From: Haliclona indistincta
Taxonomy: Eukaryota > Porifera > Demospongiae > Haplosclerida > Chalinidae
Length of the DNA stretch: 64,000 bases
Reading direction: 5' to 3'
Assembly (NCBI GenBank): GCA_964017065.1
Contig: OZ024790.1
Location: 4,546,458 to 4,610,457 of the forward strand
In this document: in pieces, positions 36,189 to 46,800 of the stretch
Layout: every line of letters begins with the position of its first letter
How positions within the stretch are numbered: position 1 is the first letter of the stretch
Notes under the pieces: generated by a model
Database searches by the model: none
What the model saw: the letters and a program-made list of their open reading frames with translations, nothing else
Told to the model about the DNA's origin: nothing
Translations under genes and position numbers: made by a program

Positions 36189-36880
36189 CTATAATGTGGG
36201 AAATTTAAATCCCTTATAACCACTGGATGGAAATTTGTCTCTGATATTCTTCACAGCACAGGCTGGCAAAGTCACTCTTACACTACGGCCCAACCATCCC
36301 CAGCACCACCTTGTTAGCTGTCGATAAGCAATGTAACGATATTTCCTGGGCAAAGGAAATGAACCGTATATTAAATTGGAACTCACTACACATCAAGTAT
36401 TCACTTACTCATGCATTGATGATGGGGCAGATGTAGTACCATGTTCTTGCCTGAATTGAAAATATGCAGCCTGTAATACCCATTCATTAAGACAAACACT
36501 CTCAAATCCCGGATGCTTGGTAATGCACACAACTGAGGGATCATTAGCTTCTTCTATCTTGCTGACAATACTGTCAATTTCCTTGCAGCAAATGCACTCT
36601 TGATAGGTTGGCAAAACACTACAACAACCACACTCACACCTGTTTATAATGTGATACTTAACAGAACAAGAGAATATTCTTGAGCTCACCATGACAAATC
36701 TTTAAGTTTTTCTAGACTTTCATCATCAGAACTATCTGACTCGGAAGAACTACTATGACTAGAGGTAGACTCTGATTCACTGGGCTCAAAACAGTAAGGG
36801 ACAGGTGAATTGCTAGGCTCCTCTACATCAGTGAAACTTGAATGGCTGCTAGAGCTTTCAGTGTCACCAGAATCAGACAT
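36189..36880 (-). CDS. P2X7 C-terminal (ballast)-like domain protein carried by the transposon
   Basis: Three exons, 36690-36880, 36409-36639 and 36189-36381, join in frame to an intact ~204-residue protein (615 bp including the stop). The N-terminal 60 residues are Ser/Glu/Asp-rich and probably disordered. The rest carries the Cys-rich signature of the P2X7 receptor cytosolic C-terminal domain: CECGCC, then QECICCKEID, ITKHPGF, VCLNEWVL, AYRQLTRW, LPACAVKNIRDKFPS and YKGF. In P2X7 this region binds zinc and guanine nucleotide. No channel part is present. The last acceptor is the AG inside GTGAG, chosen because it keeps the domain in frame. It lies tail-to-tail with the transposase gene inside the element and, unlike that gene, is undamaged. 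Confidence 0.75.
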
Positions 36881-37120
36881 AGGAAACGCGCATGTAGACT
36901 AAACAGTTTGTACAGTACTCAACTTGTGACATCATCAATAAGTCCCGCCTACAATGGCGCGTGGGTGTACGCGTGGGCGTATGTGTTGTTTTTAGCAGCC
37001 ATAACTCTAGAAAGGCTTACTCAATGGCAACCAAACTTGCATTCTAGTCTAAACTATTCATAATCTTTAAAATAAAGTAAAAATTGCAACAACAAAAAAA
37101 TGATCGCAGTCACCCTTTAA

Positions 37121-37858
37121 ACTAATCTCTTCTATTCAAATTTGTATCGTTACTTGGAAGTTGGCACAGTGTATGGGCATTAAAACATAGCCATCACCAA
37201 GCACTAGCCAATAATCTAAATGCTGTTTATTGCGCTATTGGTGTCTTTAGAAATGATTCAGGTGGCTTAGTAGTAAAACAGTGCTATTTTGCTTCCAAGT
37301 AAGTCGAAATCATAGTTTAAATCGATCGGTTATATACTTCGGTTTTCGGTGCATATGAGAATTTGACATCTTGGACTTCAAGATGTAATAAAACGACAGC
37401 AAACAGAATATGAGCAGATTGCGCAATGTGCTTGGCACTTGTTGCGCTGTCTAGCAATCATTGCACACCTAGCTGTAGTCGAAGGCAAGCTGCTATTGAT
37501 AGCAATCGCATGCCTTGAGGTATACGGAACTCAGTTTTAGCATGTTTTTAGCAACAATAAGTATTTCGATATCCTACGGGTGTGATTGAGAGTTGCATGC
37601 CATCTTCTTCCATACGCCTGTACTGTTTATTAGCAAATCACTTGAAACGAAGCCTTATTTCAAATCTGCAAACCATGAATCTACTTGTATTATCTGTTGC
37701 ATTGACACACAGTATGAGATAATTGCTAATCATAGACAGACTGAGACCTACACTGGGTATGATCTAATTGACTACATGCATGTGTTTCTCTGTTACATAT
37801 TCTACATGAATGGTTATTAGAAATGCCCTCATGACAGTACATTCATCTGTACACTCAC
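37121..37858. other. Non-coding between the transposon and ankyrin gene B
   Basis: No exon supported, although later exons of gene B might be expected. Confidence 0.4.
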
Positions 37859-40800
37859 CAAGTGTCACTAGGTAGTCAACAACAGACTGATGACCTTTCC
37901 CCCTTGCTAGCCCTAGTGGAGTCTTCCCATTCTGCAGATAATTAATGAGGTATTAATAATAGCACACAAATGAAGGCATACAGTACCGCTCACGAGTAAG
38001 TGGACCAACACCCGCGGGAGACTCGCAGGCAACCCGGGGGTAATTTTGTCTTGCCCGCGGAACCGTGTATCATTAACCGCGGGTAGATGTGAATACAGAG
38101 TGCATCACGCGCTGGTGCGGATACGTGCGAGCACTGTATATGCTCGCGAAAGTCACACAACAACAACGTGAGTCTGCCTAGCTATCCAGCGGGTCACGAG
38201 TGCATGCAAGGCTGTATGAGGGCCGCGGGTTAGTGTGGTGCGGGCAGCGGGTACACGTTCACGGACCCGCGGGCACCCCCGAGTTACGCGCGGTTAGCCC
38301 GCGGGTTTGAGTACACTTACTCGCGAGCGGTACTGTAGTACATAGCTGCCATCATGGCAATGATAACGTTGATGACTTAATATCCTGTAGTGAGTAATTC
38401 TGAGTTTTATTTTGTGGTTTTGAAATTATGTTAATTCATTGTATACCAAACTTATCAGGAAAGATCTAACAGTGAAAACACCAAACACTCAGTTTGTGTA
38501 GCCTCATAAACATCACCTGCTCTGCCTGCTCTACAGTATACAGTGCATTGAAATACTCTTAGTGACACTCACCTTATCCCTCAGCTGTATGTTAATTGAG
38601 GGATAAGTTTGTTATTGTTAACAATAATGATTTGACCTCTATGGTTTTAGTTATAATTATTGTTAACAATTACGGCACTACCTCCTACATGTATCCTCTA
38701 ATAGTACTCAAGGACTGCTTGTCACCTTGCTGCTCAGGATGGTCACCTGAAGATAGTGAAGCTACTAGTAGGGCAGGAAGGGAAAAGGCATCAAGGCATC
38801 TAAGCAGGTTCTAGGAGCATGATGGTATCTCCTGAAGGGGCAGGCATCTTGCAGGAGCATCCTGCTGTGATCACAACAGGAGGCGTGAACATGTGCCCAC
38901 ATGTGATGCCTCTTTCCCTTCCCACTAGGGCAGGAAGGGAAAAGGCATCAAAGTACCTCCATTGGCTACTAGTAGCTTCACTATCTTCAGGTGACCATCC
39001 TGAGCAGCAAGGTGACAAGCAGTCCTTGAGTCCTATTAGAGGATACATGTAGGAGGTAGTGCCGTAATTGTTAACAATAATTATAACTAAAACCATAGAG
39101 GTCAAATCATTATTGTTAAAAATAACAAACTTTGTACCATGGGAATTGCTTCGTGTATTCGTGCTACACCACAGGGAGGTATGGTGTAACTAATACATAA
39201 TAACTAACAATTATTAGACCATACCACGTGACTTTCGACCAATCAGATTGCTCAAAAAGTGTGCATTAAATAGCTTAATGCACACTTAGGACACTTTTAT
39301 TAACGCGCACTTTATTAATGCATACTTTTGGGTAAACAAAGTAAACAAAGATTGGTCAAAAGTCACGTAGTATGGTCTAAAACGTTTATACCACACTAGG
39401 CGGTGCATTACGCGATATAAAGCACTCGAGCGTCGTCAATAACGGTCTCGAACGCGTGATAATGCACTCGCCTTCGGCTCGTGTTCTCGACCGTTATTGA
39501 CTCCACCCTCGTGCTTTATATCGCGTAATGCACCGCCTAGTGTGATCTAAATATTACTTATAAGACAGAACTTTTATTATTAATAATATCTGAAAACTAA
39601 AATTTGAACAACAAAATTAGTTATTGTAAAGTTGCTTAAAGAGGCGAACACCAATCATGTGAGACACGACTGATAGCATCTTTTTCATGTGATTGCTGTA
39701 ATACAACATGTCTCAAGACCTTATCTCAACTAGGAAGGCAATTCTGTTAAAAGCAACACGGCTCGCTAATACTAATAGTACACTATTAAAAATAACAATA
39801 ATTAAACTAAATGTAGTTATAACAAATTATAACAATAAATATAAAGACACTGACAGTGTTACTTTAACAATAAAGCACCAAAGGTGCAGATGCCTCGGTG
39901 GAGTAGCATGTATGCTAGCATGCAATTAGCAGATGCATATGGGCATGTACATGTATGCATGCAGTAGATCCATGGAAGCATCAAAGCAGTACCATGGAAG
40001 CATGCAAGCTGCAGTAGAAGTGACCAGCAGATCCATGGAACATGCAGGCAAGCAGCAGATCATAGCAACAGAGCTATGGAAGCACAGGTAGTGGGCTAGT
40101 GGTATCCAGCAGCTGTACAAACTGTTGTACAAAGTTGTATTGAAGCCAAACAAAATAATGCTCATGTGTAGCTGATCATGACTGTAACTGCTCTGCTCAT
40201 ACCAGCTCACCTGTCGAGCAGCTAGGGAACTCAAAGACACTTCGCTTGCTAGTTTCACTGCTGCCTATGGAGTTGTGTGAGCTGTACTATCACAGATCGA
40301 GCCTTCAGTTTGCGCGCAACCCTCTTTAAGAGGAGTTCCACACCATAAATGTGCAGGTGGTGATGAGGACCAAGCAGTAAGGATAGAAACATACGTGCCC
40401 AGCCCACCAGCCGACCCATCTGTAAAACAAGTACCTGGTCTTGTACTGGGGAAGTAAAATAGACTGGCTATGGTCACATACAATAATGTTAAACATATTA
40501 TCTTGCAATCAATCAGCTCTCAGTGGTTTGATAGTCTGTTTAGTGGTTTAGTTAGTCTAGTGGTTCAGACTGTGGTATTGAATTGTCTGCACATTCTAGT
40601 TGCACATGTTCAGTTCTGTTAAGGAGTGTGTGTTTCTGTTGAGTTCATGCTAGTCTCGTGTTGCTTTACTTTCTTATTGCTGCTGATGTTGTGTTCTGCT
40701 CTAATCTATTCTTGTTGAGCTTTTGGTTATCAACTCAAGTGTTAACCACGACTGAAACGCTGCGCCCATAGATACCACAGAGAATACTCACTGATACGTA

Positions 40801-43800
40801 CTCAACCAACACAATAGGAGGTCCATGTTCACAAACACACACACACAAACGAACAGAGTACTGTATGCCCCGTGGCTCCGCCTACCAAGGCATAATAACT
40901 ATATCTAAAATTAAACCCCATTACTTTTACAACACTAGTACAGTGCTTCTCATCTAAAGAGTCCATTTTTTAATTTTCAATAATTGGAAACATATTAACT
41001 CATAAAAACATTTTGCTTAACACTACAGTACTAAAACTTAATATTTACATTAATTCACCTTTCTTGAGTATGTTTGTCAAGTATTCAGCTTATCTTTTAT
41101 TTCAGTCTGAAAATATCAGCAGCGAAATGGACGCCATTAAATTAATTAGTTTTAACCAAATAAAAATTGTAATCCTGCTAGTTAAGAAAAAACATAAAAC
41201 GTGCAGTTGAGTATGTAGGTCAGCTATTATGTGGGTTAAAATGGAAGTCTAACTCTCACATATGCTACTGTTAGCTTGCAAAATCTCTCAGCAGTCTAAG
41301 TACGAAACAGTTAACCAACTAACTCCATTAATTTTGTTAGTTAAGAAAAAGCGCTCTGCAGGCAAGTAGCCTTATGCCTTAGCTAATCACAGCTCTTCGC
41401 TCGTGGCTGTAACTTACACCGTCGGCGAATGCGAGGTGCTGGTAGCAGCAGAACTTGCCGCTCTGTTCGTCTTCGTCTTAGTTTATGACGTATCAATGAC
41501 GTTTTCCAAGTTGATGACCGTACATTCCCGCATATTCTATCGGATATGCAGATAAATTGACGTCATCAATCTGGCAACAGTCATTGGCACGTCATAACTA
41601 AGACGAAGACGAACAGAGCGGGCGAGTGCTGCTGCTACCAGCACCTCGTATTCACCGACGGTGTAAGTTACAGCCACGAGCGAAGAGCTATGATTAGCTA
41701 AGGCATAAGGCTACTTGCCTGCGGAGCGCTTTTTCTTAACTAACAAAATTAATGGAGTTAGTTGGTTAACTGTTTCGTACTTAGACTGCTGAGAGATTTT
41801 GCAAGCTAACAGTAGCATATGTGAGAGTTAGACTTCCATTTTAACCCACATAATAGCTGACCTACATACTCAACTGCACGTCTTATGTTTTTTCTTAACT
41901 AGCAGGATTACAATTTTTATTTGGTTAAAACTAATGAATTTAATGGCGTCCATTTCGCTGCTGATATTTTCAGACTGAAATAAAAGATAAGCTATAAATC
42001 AGGATTGGGGCGAAGTACTTTTGAAAGTATTTAAGTAAAGTACAAGTACTTTCTGAAAATACTGAAGTACAAGTACAAGTACTAGCAAATTTTGCCTTGG
42101 GACTTAAATACAAGTACAAGTACTAAGATTTGTACTTAAATACAAGTACAAGTACAGTTTTAACTGTGACCCTATCAAGTTTTTTGGAGGAATAACTTCA
42201 TGTTTATGCATGCCATTTCACTGTTCACACTATTTTATAAACCCAAAGTCCAAAACTATGTTTAAAATGGCTAATACATACTATTACTTATTGTTTACAT
42301 CTAATAAACTTCAAGTACTTGTAAGTACATTAAGTATTCAAGTACATTGATATAATTAGGGAGACACGGTAGTGTCTCCCTATGTAGGGTTGAACGAGAA
42401 AACAAGATGGCGGCTACATACAATGTATTAGCGTTCAAACGCTGATATTTCGCCTGGTGATGAATTTTATACGTCCAAAGACACTTAAATCTGCTATCTG
42501 GCGTTGCCCCATCGTACAGTAGCAAGGAGATTGCTCGAGATTGTTACTAAAGTGACGAACCTGGAAACGGTGAAAATCGAGTTTCGTCTTCTTCGTTTTC
42601 TTCTTTCTTTCTTTCTTTCTTCTTTCTTCCACTCGCCTAGCACCTTTACGTGAGCAATGCCGAGACCAAAACACCCACGAACAGTCGTGAAATTCTCCTG
42701 GCATGTGCCTTTTGAACTTAGTTTTTAGCTAAACGGCGATATAAATTCCGCGACTTCTCGATCGTGATCCATTGTCAGCTAAGTGTTAGACGCCATTAAT
42801 AATTATAGTGATTGCGCAATACGCACGTGACCAAGCTGTGGTTAGCACACGTGACCAAGCACAAGCTTGAGTATCGCCACGCCGTATAGATCACGGAGAA
42901 CACACAGTTGTCTGGCGAGTCTTCGAAGAAGGGTAAGCTAGCAAGCGCAGAATCACCATTCTGCCTTGCCAGATAATTATAACCGCCGTAAACAAGTGTG
43001 GGCGGGGCTCGTATGCACTGTATTCATGCATGCGTAGGCGAGCTGATATCTACAGCATAAGAATTATTTAGCTACAAGTTTAAAATTGTTAATAATAAAG
43101 AAAAGCCATCAACAACAGGAAAACCAAACCAATGGTGGAGACAAAGATGGCACAGCAATTGCATGATATTGAACTGCACTTCACTGAAAAAGAAAAAAGG
43201 ACACAAACAAGAAAATTAAAAAGATTTCTATCGAAATCAAAAGGATGTAGGGTTGTGAAATCTACCACTGGTCAACAATGTAAACTAACAAGGAACAAGC
43301 ATGGAATGGTAACACGATTGACTTGCTAACAGACCATAGATCCCTACATCAGTGGCTGTACATAAGCTGTCACAAGCTGAATGCACGTCAGGTGTCAGTC
43401 AACAGCAACAAGCTAAGCTGAACTAGCTATAGTCAACTACAGCAGCCACTGATGTAGGGATCTATGGTCTGTTAGCAAGTCAATCGTGTTACCATTCCAT
43501 GCTTGTTCCTTGTTAGTTTACATTGTTGACCAGTGGTAGATTTCACAACCCTACATCCTTTTGATTTCGATAGAAATCTTTTTAATTTTCTTGTATTTAA
43601 GTACAAGTACATCCATAAAACTGATATAGGACTTAAGTATAAGTACAAGTACGGAAAAATTGTACTTAAGTGTACTTAAGTACAAGTACCAATGTACTTG
43701 GCCCCAACCCTGCTATAAATACTTGACAAACATACTCAAGAAAGGTGAATTAATGTAAATATTAAGTTTTAGTACTGTAGTGTTAAGGTGACGGTTAACA

Positions 43801-46800
43801 GTTCGCCTAATTAATATTCACAAAAATATTCTTATGCACTGTGCAAATATGAACACGCTAGAGCGCTGTGAAGGCCATCAATGAAGACGCTAAACACTGT
43901 TCTTTCTCTCTTGAGCTATATTCAACGCTGGGCACTACGCAACTCGGCGACAGCAGGCACAATTGGAGAGATAGTAAACTGCAAAACGAGGTGCCACTTT
44001 TCGCGCGCGCTGTAACAGTGTCGCTACAGAGTCCATCGTCTACTGATGGGTTAGCATCCTCCGGAGGGCAGTAGACTATTAACTTGGACGTCTGAGCGAC
44101 TGGCTCTGAGTAAAACGCAAAATAGTCTTGAAACGCTCGCCATTTTACAGCCTTTTCACGACATTTCAACCCATAACTTACAAACAAACAAACTCTCAGC
44201 CACGTTTATAGTCTGCTGCCCTCCGCCTACGATTATACAACTGCATTAACCTAGTTAAAGCGATTACTTGCTTACATTCTGGCTAAAATTTGGCACTCGG
44301 TTTTACAACTGCTTCCCAGATCACTACCATAGACTCTAACCGCGAATTGCCCACGCATGTGGGGCAGTTCGCGGTTAGAGTCTATGATTTGCGTGGGCAT
44401 TGAGGGCGGTGGGATTTGCGTGGGTACAACTGTTACCCGTCACCTTAAGGGGACGGTTAACAGTTTCGCCCACGCAAAGCAACTGTAAATGAATATCATT
44501 ATGAGTACATACTAGTGGTTTGTGCCAACCCCTGCTATGTAAACAGGATGTAATTATTGCACAGCCCTAGCAGACTGTAGCAGTAATAGTATTAAAGAAA
44601 ATTAAAAAGATTTCTATCGAAATCAAAAGGATGTAGGGTTGTGAAATCTACCACAGGTCCACAATGTAGACTAACAAGGAACAAGCATGGAATGGTAACA
44701 CAATTGACTTGCTAACAGACCATAGATCCCTACATCAGTGGCTGCTGTGGTTGGCCCTAGCTACACATGTAGTTCAGCTAGTTGCTGTTGACTGACACCT
44801 GACGTGCATTCAGCTTGTGACATCTTATGTACAGCCACTGATGTAGGGATCTATGGTCTGTTAGCAAGTCAATCGTGTTACCATTCCATGCTTGTTCCTT
44901 GTTAGTCTACATTGTGGACCTGTGGTAGATTTCACAACCCTACATCCTTTTGATTTCGATAGAAATCTTTTTAATTTTCTTGTTTGTGTCCTTTTTTGAA
45001 GTGCAGTTCAATATCATGCACGTACTGAGCCGTCTTTGTTTCCACCATTAGTTTAGTTTTCCTGTTGTTGATGGCTTTTCTTTATTGTTAACAATTTTAA
45101 ACTTGTAGCTAAAAGTATTATTGTTATGCAGTGCATATTAGCTCGCCTACGCATGCATGCAGTGCATACGAGCCCCGCCCACACTTGTTTGTAGATCTTC
45201 AGGGCGGTTATAATTATCTGGTAAGAGCAGAATGGTGATCCTATACGATCTTACCGTTCTTTGAAGACTCTAGACAAATACATGTTCTCTGTGATCCATA
45301 CAGCGTGGTGATACTCAAGCTAGTGCTTGGTCACGTGCGCTAACCACTGCTTGGTCACGTGCGTATTGCGCAATCACAATAATGGCGTCTAACACTTAGA
45401 TCACGATCGAGAAATCGCGGAATTTATATCACCGTTACGCTAAAAACAAAGTTCAAAAGGCACCTGCCAGGAGAATTTCACTACTGTTCGTGGGTGTTTT
45501 GGTCTCGGCACTGCTCGCGTAAAGGCACCAGGCGCGCTGAAGAAAGAAGAAGAAAGAAGAAGACGAAACTCGATTTTCACCTTTTTCAGGTTCGTCACTT
45601 TAGTAACAATTTCGAACAATCTCCTTGCTACTGTAAGATGGGGCAACGCCAGAGAGCAGATCTAAGTGTCTTTGGACGTATAAAATTCATCACCAGGCGA
45701 AATATTAGCGTTTGAACGCTAATACATTGTATGTAGCCGCCATCTTGTTTTCCCGTTCAACCCTACATAGGGACGCACTACCGTGCGTCCCTAATAATAC
45801 TTCTGCTTGAGAAACGAAAAGAGTCTAGAATTCAATTCTCTGAAGTTCACAAGGCCATGTAAGTTGATCTACTTACTGTTTTATAGTAACTATAAGTATT
45901 AGCATAATAATTATTATAATTATGTGTTTTGTAGAAACTCAAAAAGTTTGGTAGAGGGAGGCAGACAGAACATGTTATGAGACAAGAATGATTTGGTAAG
46001 AATAGTCTCAGACTGGTTCTCGTATCCCACCCTTGCCAAAACGTGGGCAAGCCAGCTCTGGCAGAAGTGCATCAAAATAAAATGTCTTCAGTTTGGGCAG
46101 CTGTTGGTCCCACCAATCTTGGTCTCTTTGAATACGTTCTACGTGTAGTTCTTTATCTGTTCGTAGTACAAAATCGCACCAGCCTACATCGCAGCAGTAC
46201 ATCTGGCATTGCACCTGGAAGTAGTAGTTGTGCCGCTTCTTCAGTCTAAATGACATTTCACTGTTCTTCTCTATCTTTTCCAGGCAAAACTGTTTGACCT
46301 TAACCTTGTCACAGGCTTCTTCTAGAGTCAGATTCTTTGCCGAGTGTGGATTTTTGTACTCAGCTATCCCCCAAGGTGATGATGCAGTGCTAGGATCAGG
46401 GACTCTTTCGTCAGGGCTAGCTGCCAACCAAGGGTTAGTGACACTAATTACAAGACCAGATTTGTGTGTTTGTAAATTTGCGTGACCATTCTCTTTCTGG
46501 TGTACTGTGTACTGCTGACTAGTCTTGGCCTCCATAGCTGTTCCATACTGTGTTGCTTGGTTACCTCTGAAGGTACTGTACAGCATCTCTTGTACTTTGT
46601 TGCTTCGTTTTGTTGTCCGCCTCATTTTTGCGATTCCACCAACCTTCGAAGCTGTGACACGCTTTCTTCTTTCTCTAGCCCACAACTCACAGTCACTTTG
46701 TCCTCTGGTCTGCTCTTCTGTAACTTCAGCTTGCTTCTTTGTAACCTCCACCTGTGTTGTGTAGAATGTGGTCTTTAGCTCATTTAGGTATTCTAATGGC

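Larger units (their letters stand above)
33234..37116 (+). mobile_element. Kolobok-superfamily DNA transposon
   Basis: A 3.9-kb element flanked by TTAA (33230-33233 and 37117-37120) with terminal inverted repeats beginning AGGGTRACTGCGATCATTTT; similarity between the ends continues for about 190 bp. TTAA target duplications plus a THAP-domain transposase fit Kolobok. It carries two convergent genes whose stop codons are a few bases apart: a decayed transposase gene (33501-36185) and an intact second gene (36189-36880). It separates ankyrin gene B from whatever lies further left. Confidence 0.85.

Noticed and set aside
38596..39105. Matching open frames on both strands
   Set aside because: They arise from the inverted duplication and read the ankyrin exon in a wrong frame.
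43132..43329. 65-residue basic open frame as a gene
   Set aside because: It lies in one arm of a foldback and is mirrored by the other arm. No homologue recognised; more likely relic sequence.
42357..45793. One 3.4-kb element with 1.2-kb inverted ends
   Set aside because: The two halves lie in different host elements (hAT and TTAA), separated by another insertion boundary, so they are two independent copies in opposite orientation.
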